Below are positions 1-10,384 of a DNA stretch of 64,000 nucleotides, one piece after another. This DNA is from Corylus avellana (taxonomy: Eukaryota > Streptophyta > Magnoliopsida > Fagales > Betulaceae), in the NCBI RefSeq assembly GCF_901000735.1, contig NC_081549.1:6315416-6379415 (forward strand). Direction: 5' to 3'. Made by a program: the position numbers and the translations under genes. The notes under the pieces are model-generated. The model saw only the letters and a program-made list of their open reading frames with translations, was not told the origin of the DNA and did not search any database. Positions within the stretch are counted from its first letter, which is position 1. Every line of letters begins with the position of its first letter.

Positions 1-477
1 CAAAAATAATAATAATAATAATAAACATAATAATAATTATAGAAATAAAAATTTCTGACGTGTCGTTTTGACCGCGTCGGAGAAGTCAGCAGCGTCAAAG
101 CGACCGTCGGAAAATTCTTGTCAAGCGACGCATCGAGAATTTCGGCGAGTGTCAAAAGCAGTACGTCCGGTTCGGCAACAGAAAGCGTGCGTCCTTCCCC
201 GGCAATCTTTTTTGACGCGTCGGCAATTCCATCTTAGAGATGTTGGCATTCGGTCTTTCTTTATTTCTGAATAAAAATTTCGTCAAGGAATTAATTTGGT
301 TAAATTTTTCGCGGCGGCGTCAGAGTGCTGCGTCCGGTAAATCACGGCGATAGCGAAACTGCATCACGGAAAAGAAATGAACCCCTGGCGGCGTGTGTCT
401 AATTAACGGTCGATGAGTGTAACGATGGCAAAAAAAAAAAGAACCTTGTTGCCGACCGAAGCTCCTTTGTAGTCGTT
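1..477. mobile_element. CpG-rich stretch, possible CACTA transposon end
   Basis: After an AAT-type microsatellite (about 5-50), bases 60-400 are strikingly rich in CG dinucleotides against an AT-rich background. They hold many short related words around GTCGG, GCGACG and GTCCGG in both orientations. This looks like the subterminal repeat arrays of CACTA transposons. Near 464-473 the sequence CTTTGTAGTC differs by one base from the reverse complement of a CACTACAAAG-type terminus. The other end lies outside the window and no transposase is visible. A 68-codon open frame at 68-274 matches nothing I recognise and is not called. Family assignment is inference. Confidence 0.3.
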
Positions 478-974
478 GTATCTGGCGACTTGTATTACAT
501 ATTGATATTTGGCGACGTGCTTCTAAGAGTACTAGTAGCAGATTTCCTTTAATTTTCTTTAAGTTTAGGGCACAAAATTACTTTTTGCTTCCTTATGAAA
601 ATATATTTCCCAATAGCCTCAATTACCTTTTCCTATACCATTAAAATATTATTTCTTTATAAAATACAAGTTCTTTACCTATCCTCTCTTTTTTCACAAA
701 ATCCCAACACAATCCACAATTAAAGATAAAAAGATGAAATACGAGAGATGAAAGAGAAATGTTTATATTAAAATAATGTATAGGGAACCACTTTTGGTTC
801 CCTACACATTGGGAAACACAATAGCAATCCTTGAGGGTTGGCTAAATGTAGGGAATCTGATGAGAGTAGATTTTTGTGATTTTTTTGAAATTTTTCCTAA
901 ACATAGAAAAGGGAATGACATATAGGACATTTGTCGCTAGTGCTTTAAGGCTATTCCCTATATATACCCGCCGG

Positions 975-1080
975 CGTTGAGAAAATTTGGTGTATCTTTA
1001 TTTGTAATCTGTCATAGCTATAGATTGTAGGTCATGCAGAATAGAAGAAGCCTCACAAAGTTAGTGCATAAGTTATATTG
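975..1080 (-). promoter_or_regulatory. orphan dirigent-type promoter relic (left arm)
   Basis: The sequence matches the 5' flank of the intact dirigent gene at 8052-8615 (bases about 8685-8760), including the CTTTAT..TGTAATCTGTCA block and GGTCATGCAGAAT. It is in the same orientation, but no dirigent coding region follows at lower coordinates. A reverse-complement copy lies at about 6150-6250 in the other arm. It is probably what remains of another dirigent copy that lost its coding part. Confidence 0.5.
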
Positions 1081-1167
1081 ATATACGAATTTTTTTTTTT
1101 TTATATATATATATATATATATAAACATTCTTAATAAAGATTTGCCCGAATTAATAAACATCTTCAG

Positions 1168-1280
1168 TTTTTTTTTTTTTTTTTTTTATGTCCGCTTTTA
1201 CACAAGAGTCAATTAGAAGGAGGAGGAGGGAAGAATAGAACTAGTAACTTTACTTCATTAGTATGGTCAGTAAGTCATGC
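1168..1280 (-). mobile_element. tRNA-derived SINE (degenerate)
   Basis: A poly-T run on the plus strand (poly-A tail on minus) is followed by a body related to six other copies in the window: ATGTCCGC at the tail end, ACTAGT in the middle and a TTCATTAG block near the head. The A-box end is degenerate. The homologous arm carries the counterpart at 5971-6061. Confidence 0.5.
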
Positions 1281-1821
1281 ATACTTGAGGAATGATAAAC
1301 ATCTTCGATTTTACACAAGACCGAAATGAACATAAATAAAATAAAATAAGAGTAGTGTTAAGGGTACTACAAATTTTATCAAAAGTTATTTACAAATTAA
1401 TATGAAAGTAAATAATTATGCAAAAAACCTAGCTTATCAACATCTCAAATTATTTTACAAATTATAAATGATCACATCCGTTTATAAATGAACTGTAAAG
1501 TTGTAATAATTATCCAAACATTTACCATAAAAATAAATGAAAAGTCATGAAAATTGTCTGTTTGTATTCACGATAATCTGATAAGTAACATAAGTTCAGG
1601 GATCATTCAGACACTTATAAACAGACCCTCATTTTAATGGCCCAAAAAGGGGAGGGTGGGGGACACTCCACCACTATCAATATTATTCTAAAGGAAAATG
1701 TTTGAAATAGCACACTTTAATTATAATATTTTTCAACTGCTGTTATTTTGTTTATAATTTCTTCACAAAACATAATAGTCCATAAATTAAATGCAGAAAA
1801 AACGAAACAAACCAACACGCA

Positions 1822-2420
1822 TCAATAATGGAAGACATAGACATTGTACTCCACAACAGCATTTCTAGTTCTCATGTCAAACGTATGGGTGTTGGCATGA
1901 GCATACCCACGTGCGAACCTGTAAAGGCCGCTCCCACCGATGATTGGCAACTCCCTCACCGCCGACGACACAGTGTTACGCGCCAATACACTGAGAGAGC
2001 TACCATTAATATACTTACCCTCCATGAAAGCAAAGTTGAACACCATTAACAACCCCAACTCAGTTTGCGAAGCAAATGCATATATTCCTTGCGCTCTTCC
2101 GACGAGTTTGGAGCTCAGCTCAGGCCTCACGGTCAATGTGTCGTCGATCATCACCACGGTGCCAAACCCAGTCAAGGATGTGTTCGTCATGGCGGCATCC
2201 GCAACTATCACAGCCGTTGGGTTTCGCCCGCTGGCGATGTCGTGGAAGTAGAAGAGGAGGGGGCTCAGTTTCTCTCACTTGAGCCCAGTTGTTTCGCCTG
2301 AGATAAGGTTCTTGAGAATAAGAAGCCATGGTTCTTTCCGGCGGTGGCAAAGGTTGGGAAGGAGAAGATAGTGAAGAGAATGAGGAAGGTGGGAGTGACT
2401 TTTGGGAGGGTTTTGGCCAT
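1822..2420 (-). pseudogene. dirigent protein pseudogene 1
   Basis: A full-length dirigent gene in outline: ATG at 2420 followed by a signal-peptide-like MAKTLPK start, and a C-terminal frame of 129 codons ending at 1822. The C-terminal part keeps the family motifs [31 protein letters not shown] and [11 protein letters not shown]. Against the intact copies, a 2-nt insertion (AAACAACTGGG for AAACTTGGG) breaks the frame and a CGA arginine codon just after it is TGA. Both lesions are shared with the inverted copy at 4839-5436, so inactivation preceded that duplication. An extra residue also sits in the KYINGSS segment. It is head-to-head with pseudogene 2. Confidence 0.9.
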
Positions 2421-2750
2421 GGTGGTAGTAGAGCTCAAGTGAAAGCAGGTTTCTAATTAATTGGCTTATATTAATTCATATAATGCCTTTCTTAGTTGTT
2501 TTTTTGTTTTTTGTTTTTTGTTTTTTTTTTCTGCTTTATATGTAGTGGTTTCATTGATGGAGGCCATTAGGAACAAGTGAGATACACGAGTCATGCTGAT
2601 GGGTTTGGTGCCTAAAACGAGCAAAATAAAAACAACCGCGCGTTTGTATTAAAAGATTAAAGAGTACTCCATGCGGTTAAGGATTTCATAAAATATAGTC
2701 TTATAACAAAAGACCTAAGTCCTCACACATAGCAAAGATTTCTTAAAAAG

Positions 2751-3649
2751 CCTTGAAACAAAACCTAAATTTTCACCCTTTTCTATTGTAGATATGCCCA
2801 GGGAACCACCCGTACTTAAATTTTTATATTTCGATTGTTCTTTTAAACTAATTGTTGATAAATATATATTTTTTCTTAAATATTTTAATCGAGAAAATAT
2901 ATAATTGTAGTTACATGAAATTATGAAAAAAAAAAAAATTATATTGATCCCCAATCAAATTATAGAATTATCAAATTTATGAGTAAATCCTTATTAAGAA
3001 TTTTTTTTTTATTACCAAATTTAAATAATATATTTTGCCCCTGTGAACAAAATTCATAGCTCCCCCACTATATATATACACTATAGGCCGTTTTTTTGGC
3101 AATGGCCATGCCAAAATTTCTTCTTTTTCAACTCTCAACATTTTTATTTTTGGACAAAATTTTTTTCCAAACTGATATGGAGGAAATATCATTCAACCCA
3201 CATAAAATGGTGCCAAGTGGTTAAGAATTTAATATGCACATTAAATATTAAAGGTCATTAATAGCAGTTTACTAACTAAAGTTAACATTTTTTTTTTTTG
3301 TTTTCTTTTCTTTTCTTTTGGTTAAACATGAGACTAACGTTTTGTTTTTTCACCAAGGTTAGAATTAGCGTTAAAAACTGAAGGCCAAACGTAATATATA
3401 TATATATATATATAAAAGTTGCATTCTAAGGACCCACATGTGACACATTGAAAGGACTAAGTGGAATAATATGAGTGGGTTGTACGAAGTCAAAATCCAT
3501 TAAAAATAAAGGTGATGAAAAAGAAATGAAAAATCGAAGTGTAAAAAAAAATACAACGACGGTAGATTAAAAGACAAGAAACGAAGGGAAAAAAATAAAA
3601 AATTCAAAATGTTAGATAGCTCTCTATTAATGGGATAATTGAATAGAGA
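2751..3649. other. AT-rich spacer, no gene seen
   Basis: AT-rich DNA with homopolymer runs and a TA microsatellite near 3391-3412. Short open frames here have low-complexity composition and no recognisable domain. I see nothing functional. Confidence 0.6.
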
Positions 3650-3658
3650 TTAAAATCA

Positions 3659-4315
3659 GGGTTAAATACGTAATACTCCCTTAGGGTTTCATATCTTTAA
3701 TTTTTTCCTTTAGGGTTTGATTTTTGTCACAGGAGGTATCTGTGGTTTTGATAAAGACTAAATTGGTCATTCCGTTCATTGATCGTTAGGTGACTTAATG
3801 GAAGTTCACGTCATTGACACATGGACCAATTAAAATTTGACACTTGACATAAGTGGTCACGTCATCAGTGATGACGTGGCCACCTAATTAAATTTTTGTC
3901 TTTTTCAAAAAAAAATTAAAATGATATTTTTTTCAAAAAGAAAAAAAATTTGTGGTGACCGCCCAAGGGGGTGGCCGAGCCACCCCCTTGGGACCTTGGG
4001 GGTGGCTCCCATTTGGCCAAATGGGGGTGGCCAGGAGGTGGCCAAGGAGCCACCCCAATTTTTTTTTTTTGTTTTTTTGTTAGATTTTTTTTTTTTGTTT
4101 TAAAATAAAAAATTTAATTAGGTGGCCAAGTGTTGAATTTTAATTGATCCACGTGTAAATGACGTAAACTTCCATTAAGTCAACTAACTGTTAATGGACG
4201 GAAGGATCAATTCGGTTTTTATCAAAACCATAGGTACCTTCTGTGATAAAAATCAAACCCTAAGGGAGAAAAAATAAAGAAATGAAACCTTAAAGGAGTA
4301 TTAGGTATTTAACCC
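3659..4315. mobile_element. Mutator-like foldback element with 9-bp target duplication
   Basis: The ends are long terminal inverted repeats of roughly 230 bp, beginning GGGTTAAATAC and ending GTATTTAACCC, with the inverted pair of AAACCCTAAGGGAG-type words inside. The flanks TTAAAATCA (3650-3658) and TTAAAATTA (4316-4324) form a 9-bp direct repeat with one mismatch, the length typical of Mutator-like elements. The core (about 3950-4060) is a GC-rich set of nested palindromes built from GGGGGTGGC and GCCACCCCC. No transposase is encoded, so it is non-autonomous. Confidence 0.8.
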
Positions 4316-4432
4316 TTAAAATTAATCAAAATATTATCTAAAAGATGAAGACTCAATTGTTAAAATATCAAGAAGAGTACCTTAATATGATAGCAGTTTT
4401 CACGTATATGCCAAAAAATCCCTTCTTCTCCT

Positions 4433-4532
4433 NNNNNNNNNNNNNNNNNNNNNNNNNNNNNNNNNNNNNNNNNNNNNNNNNNNNNNNNNNNNNNNNNNNN
4501 NNNNNNNNNNNNNNNNNNNNNNNNNNNNNNNN
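4433..4532. other. assembly gap, exactly 100 N
   Basis: A run of exactly 100 N, the usual placeholder for a gap of unknown size. The inverted-repeat arm starts at the very next base. Confidence 0.95.
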
Positions 4533-4838
4533 CTTTTTAAGAAATCTTTGCTATGTGTGAGGACTTAGGTCTTTTGTTATAAGACTATATTTTGTGAAAT
4601 CCTTAACCGCATGGAGTACTCTTTAATCTTTTAAAACAAACCGTTGTTTTTATTTTGCTTGTTTTACGCACCAAACCCATCAGCATGACTCGTGTATCTC
4701 ACTTATTCTTAAAGGCCTCCATCAAAGAGACCACTACATATAAAGCAGGAAAAAAAAAAAAAAACACTAAGAAAGGCATTATATGAATTAATATAAGCCA
4801 ATTAATTAGAAAACTTTCACTTGAGCTCTACTACCACC

Positions 4839-5436
4839 ATGGCCAAAACCCTCCCAAAAGTCACTCCCACCTTCCTCATTCTCTTCACTATCTTCTCCTT
4901 ACCAACCTTTGCCACCGCCGGAAAGAACCATGGCTTCTTATTCTCAAGAACCTTATCTCAGGCGAAACAACTGGGCTCAAGTGAGAGAAACTGAGCCCCC
5001 TCCTCTTCTACTTCCACGACATCGCCAGCGGGCGAAACCCAACGGCTGTGATAGTTGCGGATGCCGCCATGACGAACACATCCTTGACTGGGTTTGGCAC
5101 CGTGGTGATGATCGACGACACATTGACCGTGAGGCTGAGCTGAGCTCCAAACTCGTCGGAAGAGCGCAAGGAATATATGCATTTGCTTCGCAAACTGAGG
5201 TGGGGTTGTTAATGGTGTTCAACTTTGCTTTCATGGAGGGTAAGTATATTAATGGTAGCTCTCTCAGTGTATTGGCGCGTAACACTGTGTCGTCGGCGGT
5301 GAGGGAGTTGCCAATCATCGGTGGGAGCGGCCTTTACAGGTTCGCACGTGGGTATGCTCATGCCAACACCCATACGTTTGACATGAGAACTAGAAATGCT
5401 GTTGTGGAGTACAATGTCTATGTCTTCCATTATTGA
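4839..5436 (+). pseudogene. dirigent protein pseudogene 2 (inverted copy)
   Basis: Reverse-complement copy of the pseudogene at 1822-2420, with ATG at 4839 and the terminal [14 protein letters not shown] at 5436. It carries the same 2-nt insertion and CGA-to-TGA change near 4965-4985. It also lost one C in GAGG(C)CTGAGC near 5133, which puts the central part out of frame with the C-terminal half. The open frame from 4909 joins a non-dirigent reading of the N-terminal half to the true C-terminal frame and should not be read as a protein. The extra lesion shows further decay after duplication. Confidence 0.9.
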
Positions 5437-5970
5437 TGCGTGTTGGTTTGTTTCGTTTTTTCTGCATTTAATTTATGGACTATTATGTTTTGTGAAGAAA
5501 TTATAAACAAAATAACAGCAGTTGAAAAATATTATAATTAAAGTGTGCTATTTCAAACATTTTCCTTTAGAATAATATTGATAGTGGTGGAGTGTCCCCC
5601 ACCCTCCCCTTTTTGGGCCATTAAAATGAGGGTCTGTTTATAAGTGTCTGAATGATCCCTGAACTTATGTTACTTATCAGATTATCGTGAATACAAACAG
5701 ACAATTTTCATGACTTTTCATTTATTTTTATGGTAAATGTTTGGATAATTATTACAACTTTACAGTTCATTTATAAACGGATGTGATCATTTATAATTTG
5801 TAAAATAATTTGAGATGTTGATAAGCTAGGTTTTTTGCATAATTATTTACTTTCATATTAATTTGTAAATAACTTTTGATAAAATTTGTAGTACCCTTAA
5901 CACTACTCTTATTTTATTTTATTTATGTTCATTTCGGTCTTGCAAACTAAAGATATTTATTGTCCCCAAT

Positions 5971-6061
5971 AGGTAGTTCAATTGGCTGGGACCATGCCTA
6001 ATGAAGCGAAGGTTACTCCCCCCACCTAATTGACTCTTAATGGACGTGTAAAAGCAGATAT
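5971..6061 (+). mobile_element. tRNA-derived SINE
   Basis: It starts AGGTAGTTCAATTGGCTGGG (an A-box-like head), continues through CATGCCTAATGAAGCGAAGG and ends near GGACGTGTAAAA. The B-box region is damaged. It belongs to the seven-copy family in this window. Confidence 0.6.
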
Positions 6062-6094
6062 GTTTGTGGATTAGGGACCGTCTTTATTAAGAAT

Positions 6095-6132
<38 letters not shown>

Positions 6133-6149
6133 TCGTATATCAATATAAC

Positions 6150-6250
6150 TTATGCACTAACTTTGTGAGGCTTCTTCTATTCTGCATGATCTACAATCTA
6201 TAGCTATGACAGATTACATATAAAGACACACCAAATTTTCTCAACGCCGG
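6150..6250 (+). promoter_or_regulatory. orphan dirigent-type promoter relic (right arm)
   Basis: Reverse complement of 975-1080. It reads TGACAGATTACATATAAAGA on the plus strand, including a TATATAAAG-like box, as in the flank of the intact gene at 8052-8615. No dirigent frame follows. Confidence 0.5.
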
Positions 6251-6893
6251 CGGGTATATATAGGGAATAGCCTTAAAGTACTAGCGGCAAATGCCCTATA
6301 TGTCATTCATTTTTCTATGTTTAGGAAAAATTTCAAAAAAACTACAAAAACCTACTCTCATCAGATTCCCTACATTTAGCCAACCCTCAAGGATTGCTAT
6401 TGTGTTTCCCAATGTGTAGGGAACCAAAAGTGGTTCCCTATACATTATTTTAATATAAACATTTTTCTTTCATCTCTCGTATTTCATCTTTTTATTTTTA
6501 ATTGGGGATTGTGTTGGGATTTTGTGAAAAAAAGTGAGGATAGGTAAAGAACTTGTATTTTATAAAGAAATAATATTTTAATGGTATAGAAAAAAGTAAT
6601 GGAGGCTATTGTGAAATATATTTTCATAAGGAAGCAAAAAGTAATTTTGTACCCTAAACTTAAGGAAAATTAAAGGAAATCTGCTACTAGTACTCTTAGA
6701 AGCACGTCGCCAAATATCAATATAGGGCATGCATGTCAGCAGATAGCAACGCATATAGGAAGTGGGCCATAGCCGAATGCAGATTTGCCATAACGATGGC
6801 ACGCAATAGATGGGAGGGAAAACTCCTTCAGAAGAGCCACAAGGGCATACCATACGCCCTCCAAATCGAAGCCATGCATGTTCTTGTAGAACT

Positions 6894-7031
6894 AGGGGTA
6901 AAAAGGCAGACGGTTAATAACTTTCCACTAACCACTTTTGAAAGCAATTAGGAAAAATCACTAACCCTTTAGGTGGTTACGGTTAGCAATTTTAAGTGTT
7001 TTCATAACTATTAACCGCTAACCACTAACCA

Positions 7032-7072
<41 letters not shown>

Positions 7073-7332
7073 CATGAAATTATGTCATATTTGTGTTTAA
7101 AATTTTAAATATATATAAATGTATAAAAATCTAAAAACAGTGTCGCATATAGTATGATACTATCATATTAGCATAGAAATGACATCATTTTCAATTTTAA
7201 AAAAAAAAATAATTTTTTAAATTTTTTTCATTTAAAAAGCAGCTAACGATTATTAAACCACTGGTTAACCACTAGGCTAGGCGGTTAGCGGAGGTAATTA
7301 GTGAATTTTACTAACCGTCTTTTCACCCTAAC
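6894..7332. mobile_element. hAT-like non-autonomous element (439 bp)
   Basis: The left end AGGGGTAAAAAGGCAGACGG mirrors the right end CCGTCTTTTCACCCT. The 8-bp direct repeat GTAGAACT flanks it at 6886-6893 and 7333-7340. Subterminal arrays of GGTTA and TAACC words surround an AT-rich core with a TA microsatellite. There is no coding capacity. Eight-base duplications and this structure fit the hAT superfamily. Confidence 0.75.
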
Positions 7333-7340
7333 GTAGAACT

Positions 7341-7975
7341 CGCGAACTAATCGAGCCAATACGGGGGTCGAGGAAGAGACCATATGAACTATATGATTTG
7401 AAATAAACACTCCAAGTAATGAAAGATCTCAATACATGAATTTCTCTTGACACAAGGAGATTAATTAGACACTATGTATAGGCTCAAGATCATAGATGAA
7501 AACTCTCTACAACAATAGTGAAATAGCGCCTTTCTTACATACTCAAAGTTGTTGGTTATGATTTATGAAGCTTATATAGACTAGGGAATTAAAGACAATG
7601 TTTTTTGAGCAAAGTCAGCAAGCTAGCTAGCTAGGGTAAAATCTCATTACATAAATTTGGATCGATCCAAATTTTTTTTATTGATTCATATTTGTGATCT
7701 TGTCAAACACACTTTTCCTTGTCCAGACAAATTTTATTTATCCAAATTTTCAACTCTTGATTTTTCTTTGTTTAAGCTCCAAACTTATCTTGATCAACCC
7801 TAAATTTAAAACTTACGTGCAAAATTATTTTGTCACTGAATTAGTCAATTTATAAACCTAACGTATATCAAAACTAGTAAGCTAGGATTTTCAAATATAA
7901 AATTTGCAACAAAATTCACGATGAGTTTTTTTCACTTAACAGTAGAAGTTTAGAAATTTATAAAAAATAAAATTA

Positions 7976-8013
<38 letters not shown>

Positions 8014-8030
8014 ATTAACCATGAACAGCC
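7341..8030. other. intergenic, no gene seen
   Basis: AT-rich sequence ending in a long poly-A run at about 7981-8010. No open frame with recognisable homology. It separates the hAT-like element from the 3' end of the dirigent gene. Confidence 0.6.
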
Positions 8031-8051
8031 AAGAACATGTACGCGAATTGC

Positions 8052-8615
8052 TCAATAATGCATTGCATAGACATCATACTCCACCACGGCATCCCCAGTT
8101 TTGAGATCAAACGTGTGAGTCCTCGCCAGAGCATACCCACGTGCAAACCGGAAAATCCCACTCCCACCGACGATCGGCATCTCCCTCACTGCCGAGAAGA
8201 CGGAGTTTCTCCCCAACACACTAAGAGTGCTACCATGATACTCTCCTTCAACAAAAACAAAGTTCAATACCATCAACAGCCCCGCTTCTTCCTGCGACGC
8301 CAACGCATAAATTCCCTGCGCTCTTCCCACAAGTGTCGAGCCACTCTCTGGCTGGAGCGTCAACGGATCATCCATCATCACCACGGCTCCGAACCCTGTC
8401 GGGGACGTTTTTGTGGTGGTGGCCTGCGCCACTCGCACAGCAGTAGGGTTGGGGCCGCTCACAATGTCGTGGAAGTAGAAGTGGAGGTGGCTTAGCTTCT
8501 CTTCTTTGAGTCCAAGCGATGAAGGAGATATATTTCGAGCGAAACTGGGTGTTTCTGCAGCGGCATAGCTTGCGAAGAAGAAAATGAGTGTTAGTTTTGT
8601 GAGGCTTTTGGCCAT
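8052..8615 (-). CDS. dirigent protein (DIR22-like), intact
   Basis: A 187-residue, intronless dirigent protein, the usual length for the family. Residues 1-20 are a hydrophobic signal peptide (LIFFFASYAAA), so it should enter the secretory pathway and act in the apoplast. The dirigent domain follows: HLHFYFHDIVSG with the conserved Asp (about 45-56), [21 protein letters not shown], the LNFVFVEGEYHGSTLSVLG strand pair, GGSGIFRFARGYA, and the C-terminal DAVVEYDVYAMHY. Family members have no oxidative centre of their own and direct stereoselective coupling of monolignol radicals. The substrate of this member cannot be read. A TATA-like ACATATAAAG lies about 80 bases upstream (near 8693-8702). 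It is more diverged from the other copies than they are from one another. Confidence 0.93.
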   Translation of the reverse strand: MAKSLTKLTLIFFFASYAAAETPSFARNISPSSLGLKEEKLSHLHFYFHDIVSGPNPTAVRVAQATTTKTSPTGFGAVVMMDDPLTLQPESGSTLVGRAQGIYALASQEEAGLLMVLNFVFVEGEYHGSTLSVLGRNSVFSAVREMPIVGGSGIFRFARGYALARTHTFDLKTGDAVVEYDVYAMHY

Positions 8616-8689
8616 GGCGTCGAGAAAAGGTTGGTGGGGTTTTGGAGGAGAAAGAATGTTTCGATGCGTTTAAGTTTGTGAATGTTGAT

Positions 8690-8705
8690 GTATCTTTATA
8701 TGTAA
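8690..8705 (-). promoter_or_regulatory. candidate TATA region of the 8052-8615 gene
   Basis: On the minus strand the sequence reads ATTACATATAAAGATAC about 80 bases before the ATG at 8615, a suitable distance for a short 5' leader. It is shared with relics in the inverted-repeat arms. Confidence 0.4.
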
Positions 8706-9780
8706 TCTGTCACAGATAGGTCATGCAGAATCGAAGAAGCCTGACAAAGTTAGTGCGACAGCTCAACGACTTATAGTGAATATATGTATAAATTTCCTAC
8801 CGACATGATTGTAAGAATTCTTCTAATTCGGATTTTATGTGAACATGGTTTTTTTTTTTGTTTTTTTTTTTAAATACTATTAAAAAAATGTAAAAAAGAT
8901 GGGCTATTAAAAAAAATAAATATTCCTTATAAAGGCGGGTTACAGTTAGGCCTCAGTGGAGTCTTGGACAGGTTCTAGCGTGGTCCCAACCAAGTTGTCC
9001 ATTGAAATTCTAGCGGAGTTTTAATAATGTGCTGACTGAATCTATTGATTTGAGAATGAAATACTCAATCTCATGCAATAGTTTACAATTTTTAAAAATA
9101 GAAAATAAAAATTCGAAAATTAACATAAATATTTTTTGTTAATTATTATTTTTAATTACACAAAATACCAAAAAATACAAACAAAAAAAAAATCAAAAAT
9201 TATTTTATTCCGAAACAAATAAAACCTTCTTTAAAAAAAATAATAATCAACGTGGCTCAATCGAAAGGGATCACTAACCAAACCATATGGGGTATTACAA
9301 TATGAGGACAAATTATTGACTTAATAAAGGATTAGATAACCAGAAGCAAAAAGGGTTTGAAATTTCCGAGTGGAAGGTGACCTACCACGCAATTTAAAGA
9401 AGAAAAAAAGTAAATAGCCTAGGGACCGTCGGATTGACTAGAGAACAGGATGTATGCCACGTAGAAAGCAGACAGTTCAAAGAAAAAATCCATTGGCATT
9501 AAAAGTCGTGAACCTCAAAAGAAGGGAAAAGGCCTAGGAACCAGGAAGGGAAGGTCCCCCAACATTGGATTGCGGTCTTCTAGGGATTACAAGGACAGCA
9601 ATTGCAAGGATCAAACAGAGTAGATCGATTGAAATCTATAATAATTTTCTGTTCACTTATTTATTAGAATAGATGATTGAGTAATCAAGAAATTTATTTA
9701 AAATGATAAAATTTATATGTGTGCTCTTATAACATGTTGCCTAAATTACTAATAATTTTATCAAAAAATTACTGAAAATC
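8706..9780. other. intergenic, no gene seen
   Basis: AT-rich non-coding DNA with poly-T and poly-A tracts. No conserved reading frame or clear element boundary found. Confidence 0.5.
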
Positions 9781-9782
9781 TC

Positions 9783-10380
9783 ATTTGATCGAGTCATATA
9801 AAGCTTCATGGACAAGAAAAAAAAAAAAACACACACACACACACAAAAGCAAATGATAGTCAGATCACTAAAAGTGGTTGATCATCCATTTGGTTGATTA
9901 GTCGTAGTCGTCCGATCACTCCCTCACCCTTTAAGAGAGGGTAGATTACTCTGAGTTAAATTACCATTACAAACTTTTAAGAGATGGCCGCACCTCATTC
10001 GTCATTCATAGAATGACTGACCATTCTCTGATACAATACCACATATGTAAAAAGGTTAAAAGATAAAATAGTAATCAGTTACTATTTAATTAAGGGCGTC
10101 CAACTATCCCTTTTTCATCAAGTCACATAAAAGCTTCATAGATGAGGAAAAAATTAGAGATGCAAATAGCAGCATCATCGTTTCTCCATTTAAAGGAAGC
10201 AGTTGACACATTAATTTAGTGGTTTGGATCGTTTGACCACCCTCTCACCCATTTAGAGAGAGGGTAGATCACTCTATGAGTTAGGTTACCCTCACAAACT
10301 TTTAGGGGATGGTCACACTACTTCTATAAAATGGCTAACCATCCCCTCATAAGGGACCAAGCACTTAAACAAGCACAGGG
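9783..10380. repeat. diverged ~330-bp tandem duplication
   Basis: Two successive segments share an ordered set of blocks: AAAGCTTCATGGA / AAAGCTTCATAGA, then GAGAGGGTAGAT.ACTCT, then ACAAACTTTTA.G.GATGG. They start near 9783 and 10117. The copies have diverged substantially. A CA microsatellite sits at about 9829-9846. No coding capacity is apparent. Confidence 0.55.
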
Positions 10381-10384
10381 ATTG

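Larger units (their letters stand above)
498..2750. repeat. left arm of large inverted duplication
   Basis: This segment is repeated in reverse complement at 4533-6724, with high identity over about 2.2 kb and small indels. Each arm holds a dirigent pseudogene, a SINE, a relic dirigent promoter and the same flanks. The inner end of the partner arm coincides exactly with a 100-N gap, so either a true inverted duplication or two haplotype contigs placed in opposite orientation could explain it. Confidence 0.9.
4533..6724. repeat. right arm of large inverted duplication
   Basis: Reverse-complement partner of 498-2750. The first base after the gap pairs with 2750 and the outer end pairs near 498-500. 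Differences include small indels in homopolymers, a diverged SINE and one extra base loss in the dirigent pseudogene. Confidence 0.9.

Noticed and set aside
4909..5436. 175-codon open frame containing dirigent C-terminal sequence
   Set aside because: The first half is read out of the dirigent frame and joins the true frame only because of a 1-nt deletion. It is a chance product of pseudogene decay.
6733..6951. 72-codon frame MSADSNAYRKWAIAE...
   Set aside because: It runs into the hAT-like insertion at 6894 and shows no recognisable family, so I could not support a gene.
8037..8495. 152-codon plus-strand frame opposite the intact dirigent gene
   Set aside because: Antisense shadow of the real gene; similar shadows occur opposite every dirigent copy.
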